Origin: Flavobacterium johnsoniae
Lineage (GTDB): Bacteria; Bacteroidota; Bacteroidia; Flavobacteriales; Flavobacteriaceae
Assembly: GCF_001879205.1 (NCBI RefSeq)
Contig: NZ_MLFK01000011.1
Location: 232,263-296,262, forward strand
Reading direction: 5' to 3'
DNA length: 64,000 nucleotides
The notes beneath the pieces were generated by a model that was given only the letters and a program-made list of their open reading frames with translations, was not told where the DNA came from and did not search any database. Shown here in pieces: positions 36,742 through 45,697 of the stretch. The position numbers and the translations under genes were made by a program. How positions within the stretch are numbered: the first letter of the stretch is position 1; each line of letters begins with the position of its first letter.

Positions 36742-37476
36742 TTAAATATCTCTCAACATTGCACGAGCCTTTTCTAAATCTTCAGCCGTATCAATTCCAA
36801 TTCCAACATGTGTTGTTTCAACCATTTTAATGCGTTTTCCGAACTCTAAATATCTTAACTGCTCCAGTTTCTCAGAAGCTTCTAAAGATTTCATAGGAAG
36901 GCTGTAAAAATCTAATAATGCCTGTTTTCTAAAAGCGTAAATTCCGATATGCTGAAAATAACGAACACCAGCCTCTTTATCTCTCGGATACGGAATTACA
37001 GATCTTGAAAAATACAACGCAAACTGCGATTGATCAACTACAACTTTTACATTATTCGGATTGTTGATTTCGTCTTCATTGGTGATTTCACGCATTAAAG
37101 AGGCTAAATCAATTTTCTTTTCTTCATCATTTTTAAAAACAGATAAAACCTGTTCTAAAGGCCCGGCTTCTGTAAAAGGCTCATCTCCTTGCACATTCAC
37201 CACTATATCTACATCAAGATTGGCAACAGCCTCGGCAATTCGGTCGCTTCCAGATTCGTGTTCTTTGATACTCATTATGGCTTTTCCTCCATTAGAAACA
37301 ATCTCGTCAAAAATCAAATCTGAATCGGTTACTACAAAAACAACGTCGAATAAGTTTGTCGAAACCGCCGCTTCATACGTTCGTAGAATTACTGTTTTGC
37401 CTCCCAAATCCTGCATAAGCTTTGCAGGAAAACGTGTTGAAGCATATCTTGCCGGAATTACCGCTATTATTTTCAT
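36742..37476 (-). CDS. kdsB: 3-deoxy-manno-octulosonate cytidylyltransferase
   Basis: The product is 244 residues. The nucleotidyltransferase start IPARYASTRFPAKLM and the NVQGDEPF metal loop are both intact, as in KdsB. It activates Kdo with CTP for LPS inner-core synthesis, so the organism makes LPS. It has an ATG start; a minus-strand -7 box (plus CAAATGTA, 37499-37506) lies 23 nt upstream. Confidence 0.93.
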   Translation of the reverse strand: MKIIAVIPARYASTRFPAKLMQDLGGKTVILRTYEAAVSTNLFDVVFVVTDSDLIFDEIVSNGGKAIMSIKEHESGSDRIAEAVANLDVDIVVNVQGDEPFTEAGPLEQVLSVFKNDEEKKIDLASLMREITNEDEINNPNNVKVVVDQSQFALYFSRSVIPYPRDKEAGVRYFQHIGIYAFRKQALLDFYSLPMKSLEASEKLEQLRYLEFGKRIKMVETTHVGIGIDTAEDLEKARAMLRDI

Positions 37477-37591
37477 TTTAAATTAATTTTAAGCAAAACA
37501 AATGTAAGTATTCAAAACTTAGATAAAAAACATAATTGAAACAGATCGTTACAAAACTGATTGGCAGTGTCTTAAAAAAGATATTATATTT

Positions 37592-38935
37592 ATGAGAAAA
37601 AAAATCATGAGAAAACTGTTGATCGTGCTGCTTCTTTTAGTGAATTTATTTTTTAGCAATTCGGCTTTAAGCCAAAATAACAAAACGCTTAATGCTTTTT
37701 CCAATCAAATTTTTAACGGAAAAGGATATCAGCCTCTTGCCAGTTTAAAATGGAAATTTAAAACCGAAGGCAGAATCTTCTCCTCTCCAATTGCTCAAAA
37801 CGGAATTGTTTACATTGGCAGCGAAGATGGTTTTCTTTATGCCGTTGATGAGAAAACAGGAAATGAGAAATGGAAATTTAAAACCAATGGCGCTATTCAC
37901 AGTTCGCCAAGCATATCAGAAAAAACCATTTATTTTGGCAGTTTTGATGGTTATTATTACGCTGTAAATATCCAGACCGGAAAAGAAATCTGGAAGTTTA
38001 AAACCGGAGGCGAACACTGGCTGGGCGAAATTGGATTATGGGGAATGAAACCTGAAACAGAATATATGGAGGATTTATGGGATTTTTATTTATCGTCTCC
38101 AATTGTATATCAAAACGGGAAAACGAATTTAGTTTTATTTGGAAGCAGTGACGGAAATATTTATGCTGTTGATGCTAAAATAGGAAAAGAAATCTGGAAA
38201 TTTAAAACCAATGGACCTGTTCATGGAACTCCGGTAATTGATCAAAACAAAATCTATATTGGAGGATGGGACGCTGTTTTATATGCCCTGAATGTCGAAA
38301 ATGGAAAAGAAATCTGGCAGTTTGCAACCGGAACACAAATGGGTTTTAAAGGAATTCAATCTACTGTTGCTGTTGCTGACGGAAAAGTACTTTTTGGAGC
38401 ACGTGATCCGCATTTTTTTTCGCTTGATGCTGAAACAGGAAAATTAAACTGGAAATACGATGCCGAAAATTCCTGGATTTTAAGTTCGGCTGTAATTAAG
38501 GACAATACAATTTATGTAGGAACTTCGGATACTTATGCGTTACTGGCTTTAGATTTAAAAACCGGAAAAGAAAAATACCGACTTAAAACAAACGGTTATG
38601 TTTATTCATCTCCCGCAATTGCAGGAAATACGGTTTATTTTGGAGATTTCACAGGGAATTTCTTTGCTTTAAACCTACTTTCTAACGGAAAAGAATTTAA
38701 CTCTGTAAGTACCGAAAACCGGAAACAATTTGCAGCTTCTACTTTAAAAAATGACCTTTTGGATTTTGGGTACACTGCTCAAAATGAAGATTTATCAATT
38801 TACGATAACAACAAAAAAGTAATGGATCAATTTTACAGATTAGGATCTATTCTCTCTTCGCCGTTTATAAGCAGCAATACCATTTATTTTGGAAGTGCTG
38901 ATGGATATTTATATGCTTATAACTTAGAAAAATAA
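37592..38935 (+). CDS. secreted PQQ-like beta-propeller repeat protein
   Basis: The product is 447 residues; an in-frame ATG at 37607 is an alternative start. A signal peptide ends near ALSQN. The rest is about seven WD/PQQ-type blades with the recurring motif GKEIWKFKTNG plus YFGS-DG-YAV. This resembles BamB-like or PQQ-enzyme propellers without catalytic residues. It is probably a periplasmic binding scaffold. Ligand unknown. It is monocistronic and followed by a family A repeat. Confidence 0.88.
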   Translation: MRKKIMRKLLIVLLLLVNLFFSNSALSQNNKTLNAFSNQIFNGKGYQPLASLKWKFKTEGRIFSSPIAQNGIVYIGSEDGFLYAVDEKTGNEKWKFKTNGAIHSSPSISEKTIYFGSFDGYYYAVNIQTGKEIWKFKTGGEHWLGEIGLWGMKPETEYMEDLWDFYLSSPIVYQNGKTNLVLFGSSDGNIYAVDAKIGKEIWKFKTNGPVHGTPVIDQNKIYIGGWDAVLYALNVENGKEIWQFATGTQMGFKGIQSTVAVADGKVLFGARDPHFFSLDAETGKLNWKYDAENSWILSSAVIKDNTIYVGTSDTYALLALDLKTGKEKYRLKTNGYVYSSPAIAGNTVYFGDFTGNFFALNLLSNGKEFNSVSTENRKQFAASTLKNDLLDFGYTAQNEDLSIYDNNKKVMDQFYRLGSILSSPFISSNTIYFGSADGYLYAYNLEK

Positions 38936-38944
38936 TTCTTTTTG

Positions 38945-39090
38945 CATTTAATTGCAAATCACGCAAAGATTTTAAATTAAATAGTTTTATAAAAACACAA
39001 AGTTCGCAAAGCTCTATCAATATAGCTTTGCGAACTTGGCGTTTAATAAGGGTAATCCATAATAAAAACCTTTGCGTGCTTTGCGGTTAA
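38945..39090. repeat. dispersed palindromic intergenic repeat, family A copy 3
   Basis: The core CAAAGTTCGCAAAGCT (38998-39013) pairs with AGCTTTGCGAACTT (39024-39037). Outer words are ATCACGCAAAG on the left and CTTTGCGTGCTTTGCGGT on the right. It lies between convergent genes. Confidence 0.8.
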
Positions 39091-39094
39091 ACTT

Positions 39095-39925
39095 CTACAT
39101 AATTTTGACTGAAGTCATACTTAAAGAACCAGCCAAAAGCTTGTCATTAAACAAACTCACCTCTTCTGATTTTCCTTTTAATCCTAAAGTATATAATAAA
39201 GGCAGGTAATGTTCCGGGGTTGGAACTGCCAGCTGCACTGCTTTATTCATTTTTTCGAAATCAATTAAAGGCTGGAAATTTCCGTCCAACAGATAATTAT
39301 TTACAGTTTCTCTGGCTTCAATTGCCCAATCGTAACCATAATTATCTTTGTCAAAATTCCTGAAATCAACCAAACGAAGATTGTGAACAATATTACCGCT
39401 TCCGATAATTAAAACGCCTTTATGACGAAGGGATTGTAATTTCTGAGCCAGCTCAAAATGATATTGCCCGGATTTTGTATAATCAATACTTAACTGAATT
39501 ACCGGCACGTCTGCTTCCGGATATAAATGCTTGATCACACTCCACGCGCCATGATCCAGCCCCCAGTGTTCGTCTAAATCGATCTGTACCGGATCTAAGA
39601 TTCTTTTAGTTTCTAAAGCCAGTTCCGGACTTCCTTTTGCGGGATACTGCACATCAAAAAGTGCCTGTGGAAATCCTCCAAAATCGTGAATTGTTCTGGG
39701 CATTTCCATAGAAGTTACTTTTGTTCCTTTTGTGAACCAGTGCGCCGAAACACATAAAATTGCATTGGGCTGTGGCAATGTTTTAGCCAGATTTCGAAAA
39801 CCCGCTACAAACTGATTTTCTTCAATGGCATTCATGGGGCTGCCATGTCCCAGAAAAAGAACCGGCATTTTATCTGTATTCGAAAACGCTGATGAAATCG
39901 AATGTAAATCGTTTAGTGTTGTCAT
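39095..39925 (-). CDS. ygiD: 4,5-DOPA dioxygenase extradiol (YgiD family)
   Basis: The product is 276 residues of the LigB class III extradiol dioxygenase fold. Candidate metal ligands are His in LFLGHGSPMNA and VSAHWFTKG, and a later His in SGNIVHNLRLV. It opens aromatic catechols such as DOPA; the natural substrate is uncertain. It has an ATG start. Downstream is a family A repeat shared with the convergent propeller gene. Confidence 0.9.
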   Translation of the reverse strand: MTTLNDLHSISSAFSNTDKMPVLFLGHGSPMNAIEENQFVAGFRNLAKTLPQPNAILCVSAHWFTKGTKVTSMEMPRTIHDFGGFPQALFDVQYPAKGSPELALETKRILDPVQIDLDEHWGLDHGAWSVIKHLYPEADVPVIQLSIDYTKSGQYHFELAQKLQSLRHKGVLIIGSGNIVHNLRLVDFRNFDKDNYGYDWAIEARETVNNYLLDGNFQPLIDFEKMNKAVQLAVPTPEHYLPLLYTLGLKGKSEEVSLFNDKLLAGSLSMTSVKIM

Positions 39926-40003
39926 TTGCTAAAGTTCTTTTCTGCCATGAATTTCACTAATTATTTTTAAGCTCTAAAAATTAGTCTAATTCGTGGCAAA
40001 CCT

Positions 40004-41413
40004 TTATTCCTCAAAACTCTCGTCTTTAAATCCTATCAAATATAATTTATTTTTAGCACGCGTCATAGCGGTATAAAGCCATCTAATGTAATCACGATCG
40101 ATTCCGTTTGGCAAATATGGTTGTTCGATAAAAACAGTGTTCCACTGCCCTCCCTGCGATTTATGACAGGTTATGGCATAAGAAAATTTCACCTGAAGAC
40201 CATTAAAATATTCGTTTTCTTTTACTTTCTGGAATTTCTTGTATTTTGTACTTTCGTCTTCATAATCCTTCATTACTTCTTCGTACAAACGATTTGATTC
40301 TTCGTACGTCAAAGACGGAGATTCACTTTTAATTGTATCTAAAATCAATACCGTTTCAAAAGGTTTTTGGTCCGGATAATCGACCATTCTGATTTTTACT
40401 TTAGCAAAAGTAAATCCATATAATTCCCTGATTCCAAATAATTCTAAAACCTCGATTATATCTCCGTTGGCAATAAATCCGGCTTCATCTGTTTCTTTGA
40501 GCCAGAAATAATTATTCTTGACCACCATCAAAAAATCGCCAACCGAAAGTTCACTTTCTTTAAACAAAATCCGGGTTCTGATTTGTTCATTGTATTGATT
40601 TGCCCTTTTATTCGAACGAACGATAAAAGCGGTATCTTCAATACTATAATTGCTGTAAGCTGTATTTATAGCATCCTGAATATCATAACCATCGGTTAAA
40701 CGAACAATGTCTTTAAATTTTTTGACATTGAATTTAAACTCAGTAATAAAACTTTCTTTGAGTAATTCACGCAATTCGGTTGCATTAAATAAAATCCCGG
40801 AACTTTCTTCCTGACGCATTACTTCATCGAGCTCGATATGTTCGATTTCTTTATCATAATGAACACCCAGAGTCTGAATATCTAAAGCCGGACTAATATC
40901 TAAATTTACCGGCGGTAACTGTGCTGTATCTCCAAGAAGAATCATCTTACAATTGCTTCCGGAATAAACATAATTAATCAAATCATCCAAAAGCGAACCG
41001 CTGTCGAGAGTACTGTCTGAAATCATCGAGGCCTCATCGACTATAAAAATGGTGTTTTTATGTTTGTTGACCTGCTTGGTAAAAGCTACTCCCCCGCCTG
41101 ATGATTTTTTAGGAAAATATATTTTTTTATGAATAGTAAAAGCAGGTGTGTTCGAATAATTAGCAATTACCTTTGCTGCGCGTCCGGTTGGAGCCAGCAA
41201 AACAAACTTTTTATTAATATCTCCCAGATTATTTACAATAGTCGAAATCACTGTTGTTTTTCCGGTTCCTGCATATCCTTTCAGAACAAAAATGGTATCG
41301 TTTGCCGGTTCGGTTAAAAAAATGGCAATTTTTTGAAAAAAAATATCCTGTTTGTAAGTAGGCGCAAAAGGAAATCTTTTTTGTAAAATGCCGTAAAACA
41401 ATGCTGAATTCAT
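40004..41413 (-). CDS. RecD-like superfamily 1B DNA helicase
   Basis: The product is 469 residues from the ATG at 41413; an upstream in-frame ATG at 41461 is less likely. Walker A is KGYAGTGKTT, Walker B is VDEASMI, and motif III is LGDTAQLPPV. C-terminal motifs are AITCHKSQGGQW and YTAMTRAK. It is much shorter than RecD2 and close to the Dda/RecD-like ATPases. It probably unwinds 5'-tailed DNA in repair. It is not in an obvious operon. Confidence 0.9.
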   Translation of the reverse strand: MNSALFYGILQKRFPFAPTYKQDIFFQKIAIFLTEPANDTIFVLKGYAGTGKTTVISTIVNNLGDINKKFVLLAPTGRAAKVIANYSNTPAFTIHKKIYFPKKSSGGGVAFTKQVNKHKNTIFIVDEASMISDSTLDSGSLLDDLINYVYSGSNCKMILLGDTAQLPPVNLDISPALDIQTLGVHYDKEIEHIELDEVMRQEESSGILFNATELRELLKESFITEFKFNVKKFKDIVRLTDGYDIQDAINTAYSNYSIEDTAFIVRSNKRANQYNEQIRTRILFKESELSVGDFLMVVKNNYFWLKETDEAGFIANGDIIEVLELFGIRELYGFTFAKVKIRMVDYPDQKPFETVLILDTIKSESPSLTYEESNRLYEEVMKDYEDESTKYKKFQKVKENEYFNGLQVKFSYAITCHKSQGGQWNTVFIEQPYLPNGIDRDYIRWLYTAMTRAKNKLYLIGFKDESFEE

Positions 41414-41469
41414 AAGGTAAATTTGAAATACAAAGTTCGGCTTTTTAAATGGCAATGTCAATAATTTAA

Positions 41470-41578
41470 AACCATATAAGTGATATAAGTTATTTTAGTT
41501 TTATTGATGGTATTTTAATTTTTTTAAATTGTATAATTTGCACTGCAGGCTTAAATTACATACATAACTTATATGGTT
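41470..41578. repeat. 109-bp spacer element bounded by 12-bp inverted repeats
   Basis: AACCATATAAGT (41470-41481) and ACTTATATGGTT (41567-41578) are exact reverse complements. The interior is AT-rich and non-coding. It lies between divergent genes, helicase and DUF3822. Confidence 0.65.
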
Positions 41579-41636
41579 AAAAAAAATAACGCAACGATAA
41601 TGCTTCGCTAACCTTCTTGTAATATTGTTTTTTAAA

Positions 41637-41668
41637 ATTGCAATTATAATTGTTCCTTTTTAATTTTG
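41637..41668 (+). promoter_or_regulatory. promoter of the DUF3822-rsmD operon
   Basis: ATTG (41637-41640), 20 nt, then TAATTTTG (41661-41668), close to the Bacteroidota consensus. The predicted leader is about 60 nt. Confidence 0.5.
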
Positions 41669-41731
41669 TAAGTTTGTGCTCGCCTTAAATTCTTTCTTGA
41701 AACAAAACAGGTAACGAATTGTAAATCAACT

Positions 41732-42553
41732 ATGTCATTACACAATACAAATATCACATCAAAAAATTACAAAAAACTTTCTATTCAGGTTTCCCTGAAC
41801 GGATTTTCATTTTGTTGTTTTGATACCCTAAATAATACGATTACAGCGTTTGATGAAGTTCAGTTTGATACTTCTCAAAAACAAAATAAAATTGAAGATT
41901 TATACGCTTCGGCTTTTAAGAATTATCCTGAATTAAAGGAAACGTATGATGATATTTTAGTCATACACAACAATAACCTTTCGACTTTTGTACCAACTCC
42001 ATTGTTTGATGAAGATTATTTAGGAAGTTATCTGCAGTACACTACAAAAGTATTTGATACTGATTTTTTTACTTTCGATCAAATATCAAATTATGAAATG
42101 CATTCGGTTTACATTCCTTACATCAACATCAACAACTTTTTAATTGATAATGTAGGCTCGTTCGATTACAAACACGTAAACAGCATTTTGGTCGAAAAAA
42201 TTCTGGAAGGTTCAAAAAACAACGACGAGAAAAAAATGGTGGTTAATTTTAGCCCGGAGCGTTTTGAGATTATCGTTGTACAAAATCAAAAACTATTGTT
42301 GTTCAATTCTTTTGAATATCAAACTCCCGAAGATTTTGTTTATTACCTGCTTTTCACCGCAGAACAACTAAATCTAAATCCGGAGATCTTTCATTTGGAA
42401 TTACTGGGCACCATTAACCAAAATGATCCGTTTTACGCAATAGCTTACAAATACATACGTAATGTTTCTTTTCTGGACGTAAGTACTTTAAAAGAAAAAA
42501 ATAATTACACAACTGCTCAAAATCAAAAACATTATATCTTATTTCAATCATGA
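41732..42553 (+). CDS. DUF3822 family protein
   Basis: The product is 273 residues. It has no signal peptide. The fold is probably actin-ATPase-like in two halves, but I can see no clear active residues. Bacteroidota conserve this gene just upstream of rsmD. Here its stop overlaps the rsmD start (ATGA), so the two are translationally coupled. Function is unknown. Confidence 0.85.
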   Translation: MSLHNTNITSKNYKKLSIQVSLNGFSFCCFDTLNNTITAFDEVQFDTSQKQNKIEDLYASAFKNYPELKETYDDILVIHNNNLSTFVPTPLFDEDYLGSYLQYTTKVFDTDFFTFDQISNYEMHSVYIPYININNFLIDNVGSFDYKHVNSILVEKILEGSKNNDEKKMVVNFSPERFEIIVVQNQKLLLFNSFEYQTPEDFVYYLLFTAEQLNLNPEIFHLELLGTINQNDPFYAIAYKYIRNVSFLDVSTLKEKNNYTTAQNQKHYILFQS

Positions 42554-43155
42554 GAATCATTTCAGGAAAATACAAAGGGCGTAGGATATTCCCACCAAAA
42601 AACCTTCCTGTAAGACCTACGACTGATATGAGTAAAGAAGCATTGTTTAATGTTTTGAATAATCATTTTAGTTTTGACGGCTTAAAGGTTTTAGATTTAT
42701 TTTCGGGAACCGGAAACATCAGCTATGAATTCGCTTCACGCGGAAGTGCTCCAATCACTTCTGTAGACGGCGATTTTGGGTGCGTAAAATTCATCAAACA
42801 AGTCTCATCAGAATATGATTTCGACATTGCGGCCACTAAAAGTGATGTCTATAAATTTCTGGAAAACTGTAAAACATCTTACGATATTATTTTTGCCGAT
42901 CCGCCTTATGGACTGGATCAGAATGCTTTTGAGAAAATTGTTCTTACGGTTTTTGAAAAAGAATTACTTTCAGAAGACGGCATGATGATTATTGAACATT
43001 CTAAATACACCAAAATGGACCATTTAAGTAATTTTTCATTTCAGAAAAGTTACGGCGGTTCGTTTTTTAGTTTCTTCGAATTGCATTCAACCGATGACGA
43101 TGAAGAACTTCCCGATGATTCTCCTCTAAAAATTGTTGAGGAAGACGAAGGATAA
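42550..43155 (+). CDS. rsmD: RsmD family 16S rRNA methyltransferase
   Basis: The product is 201 residues. The N-terminus MRIISGKYKGRRI, the SAM motif LDLFSGTGNISYE and the catalytic DPPYG are all present. It is predicted to methylate the 2-amino group of G966 (E. coli numbering). The acidic C-terminal tail of about 18 residues is longer than in E. coli. It overlaps the DUF3822 gene by 4 nt and is followed by a terminator. Confidence 0.93.
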   Translation: MRIISGKYKGRRIFPPKNLPVRPTTDMSKEALFNVLNNHFSFDGLKVLDLFSGTGNISYEFASRGSAPITSVDGDFGCVKFIKQVSSEYDFDIAATKSDVYKFLENCKTSYDIIFADPPYGLDQNAFEKIVLTVFEKELLSEDGMMIIEHSKYTKMDHLSNFSFQKSYGGSFFSFFELHSTDDDEELPDDSPLKIVEEDEG

Positions 43156-43179
43156 TCGATATCAATTTTTAAAATTTTT

Positions 43180-43219
43180 AAAATCCCAAATTTCAAACTT
43201 CAGTTGAATTTGGGATTTT
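43180..43219. terminator. intrinsic terminator between convergent genes
   Basis: AAAATCCCAAATT pairs with AATTTGGGATTTT, with T or A tracts on both sides, so it can serve both rsmD and the receptor gene on the minus strand. Confidence 0.85.
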
Positions 43220-43238
43220 AATTTTGGAATTTTTCATT

Positions 43239-45356
43239 TTATCGAATTCTATCTGAATTCTCATCTACACTTTTTTCCTTGAATTCAGTATTTTTAATTT
43301 TCCCAAAAGAATACTTAACCGAGATCGAAATTTCATGAGCATCTACCACATATCTTGCTTTCGAGCTGGTATCATTAATTGTAAATTCTTCTGTTTCGGT
43401 TACATTTTTAAATACATTATTACAGCTTAAAGTACAATTCCATTTTTTAAAAAATGTTTTGGAAAGTGCCATATCTACAACAAACCTGGGACTTCTTTCA
43501 AAAACACCTTTCTTCTGTTTGGTTAATCCCCAAAAACTTAAAACAAAAGTGTAGTCTTTTGGAAGCTTAAACTCATTATTGGAATAATAATACAAATAAG
43601 GTTTTGAGTCTAAAAACTCTGCCGAAGGATCTTCAACTTTCTCCAGAAAGAAAAGTATTGAATTAGTCGTTGTCCAAAATTTATAAGTAAAAGGCAATTC
43701 AAAATCAAGATTAAAACCCGTTTCCTTATCAAAATTTATATCTTTAAAAGTCATTATATTTTTAGCTTTATCATACAAAAAGCTATTGTAAACCGGATTT
43801 TTAACTTGATAATAGCTCAATTTTACTGATTTATCATTGTATTGAAAAGTCGACGAAATTTCATTAACAAATGAAGGCCCCAGATTAATATTACCGGCAT
43901 AAATAAAATAAGGATTTATGTAAGTTGCAATATTGCTTAACGATGAATAATTAGGTCTCGAAATACTTTTAGCATAATTCAAATTAATACTTTTTGTACT
44001 GTCTATTTCCATAGAAATCTGCAATTTTGGAAAAAGATTCGTGTAGTTTTTATCAATTAAGGGCGTAGAATCTGTTTTATATTTTCCGCTTACATTGGTA
44101 TTTTCAACTCTAAGTCCGCCAGAAAAACTAATCTTTTTAATTTTTCCCGAAAGCTGTGTGTAAGCTGCCAGATTCGCTTCCTTAAAATCATAATTTAAAG
44201 CTGCATTTTCATTTTTTTCGAAATCAAAAATATCAGTATCTGATTTTGATTTTGCTGCGGAATAAAGTCCGCCGTATTCGAGATTGATTTCATTTTTAAA
44301 CTTTTTTTCCAAATCAATCCTGCCCGAAAAAACATCTACATTAAACTTTTGATTCCGATTTTGAGCCAGATCAAATTCTGTTTCGTTGTAATTATTTTTT
44401 ACCATAGTTTCTAAATTCTGCTGAAAATTAGAATATTGAAAACCTGCAAAAAGCTGCGTATCAATGGTTTTTATTTTCTTTGAATAATTCAGAAAAGAGT
44501 TTATAAAATCTTTTTTACTAGAGTTATCACTCCAGGTCAAAACATTATTTTCGACATTTTGATTTTTATTGTATGTGAATGTATTTATAGGAAAAGTGTC
44601 TGTACGAAGTCTGGAACTAAAATTGAACGAAAAATAATCGTCATCGTTAATTTTATAAAATAACCCGGCGCCAAAAACATATTGTTTTCGTTTTGTAGTG
44701 GCTGTTACATCATATTTTGACTTAATATCAGCATTTCGAATCTCATAATCAATACTATGACTTTCCCAGGGATTGAGACGATTATAATCAAAATTGGCTT
44801 TCCATTCTAATTTGTACTTCTTAAAACTCGAATTAAAACCCAAATAGTTGTTGTAATTTTTCTTAAAAGAAGCAACTTCAGAAATATCTGTTCTAAAACT
44901 GTCTTTTTTACTGAACTTTCTGGTAATTAAAATAACCGAACGCCCTTCGGCTTCGTACTTCGAAGACGGATTCTGAATAATTTCGATCGTTTTAATATCA
45001 GCCGGAACCAAAGCATTTAAATCGTTTATACCTACTTTTTGATTATCAATATAAATCAACGGATTTCCTCTCCCGATAATCGTAATATTTTCTTTGTCGG
45101 AACTAACCTGAACTGTTGGCAGTTTGGCCAGTAAATCAACCGTGTTCGGAATCGAATTATAAACAGAGTTCGCAACGTCAACTTTTATATTTCCGTTTGA
45201 ATTCGTAAAAGTTTTTTTGTTTTGAGTAATTACAACTTCTTTTAACTGCTGATTTGAAATCGAATCTTTAGACTTCTCATTTTGAGCATTTGCAGTAAGT
45301 GAAAGAAAAAAAAGTAAAAGTGCTATAAGAAATTTTAAAGGCAAATAAAGGTTCAT
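43239..45356 (-). CDS. outer membrane beta-barrel / TonB-plug receptor
   Basis: The product is 705 residues. A signal peptide ends at ANAQ (25). The plug domain (about 40-140) with LLAKLPTVQV and GRGNPLIYIDNQKV is followed by a long barrel of the OMP_b-brl_3 type ending KYSFGK plus a short tail. The usual N-terminal carboxypeptidase-like domain is absent. It may import a substrate or act as a sensor. It diverges from the histidine kinase/response regulator pair, which suggests control by it, but the spacer is filled with repeats. Confidence 0.85.
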   Translation of the reverse strand: MNLYLPLKFLIALLLFFLSLTANAQNEKSKDSISNQQLKEVVITQNKKTFTNSNGNIKVDVANSVYNSIPNTVDLLAKLPTVQVSSDKENITIIGRGNPLIYIDNQKVGINDLNALVPADIKTIEIIQNPSSKYEAEGRSVILITRKFSKKDSFRTDISEVASFKKNYNNYLGFNSSFKKYKLEWKANFDYNRLNPWESHSIDYEIRNADIKSKYDVTATTKRKQYVFGAGLFYKINDDDYFSFNFSSRLRTDTFPINTFTYNKNQNVENNVLTWSDNSSKKDFINSFLNYSKKIKTIDTQLFAGFQYSNFQQNLETMVKNNYNETEFDLAQNRNQKFNVDVFSGRIDLEKKFKNEINLEYGGLYSAAKSKSDTDIFDFEKNENAALNYDFKEANLAAYTQLSGKIKKISFSGGLRVENTNVSGKYKTDSTPLIDKNYTNLFPKLQISMEIDSTKSINLNYAKSISRPNYSSLSNIATYINPYFIYAGNINLGPSFVNEISSTFQYNDKSVKLSYYQVKNPVYNSFLYDKAKNIMTFKDINFDKETGFNLDFELPFTYKFWTTTNSILFFLEKVEDPSAEFLDSKPYLYYYSNNEFKLPKDYTFVLSFWGLTKQKKGVFERSPRFVVDMALSKTFFKKWNCTLSCNNVFKNVTETEEFTINDTSSKARYVVDAHEISISVKYSFGKIKNTEFKEKSVDENSDRIR

Positions 45357-45491
45357 TTTTTAAAAGATTTTGTGGTTTTGAGATGATGCAAAAATGCTTC
45401 TAAAAAAGAGTTACAAAGGTTAATTGAAGGTTAATGGGGGGTTAATATCATTTTTGTCTGATAAAAGCTTTATTTTTGAATCGGGAAAACA

Positions 45492-45686
45492 GACCACGGA
45501 TTTTACAGATTAAACTGGTTTGCACTGGTTTATTCTTTAAAATTCAGCTAAAATATAATCTGTTTACACCAGTTCAATCCGCGTTATCCGTGAGCTATAA
45601 TCTCTCGCAGATTGAGCAGATAATTTTCAATCTGCATAAAAAAATAAATTTGTGTAAACCCGTTTAATCCGCATTATCCGCGGGCC
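45492..45686. repeat. dispersed non-coding repeat, family E (direct and inverted words)
   Basis: CCGCGTTATCCGTGAGC (45580-45596) and CCGCATTATCCGCGGGC (45669-45685) are a near-direct repeat, each preceded by TTTACACCAGTTCAAT- or TGTAAACCCGTTTAAT-like words. The complement ACCACGGATTTTACAGATTA lies near 45493. The whole spacer before the kinase gene is made of this. Confidence 0.7.
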
Positions 45687-45697
45687 AAATAAAAGAA

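Noticed and set aside
45476..45667. Open frame of 63 codons before the kinase gene
   Set aside because: It lies wholly inside dispersed repeat sequence, with no start context or protein-like composition.
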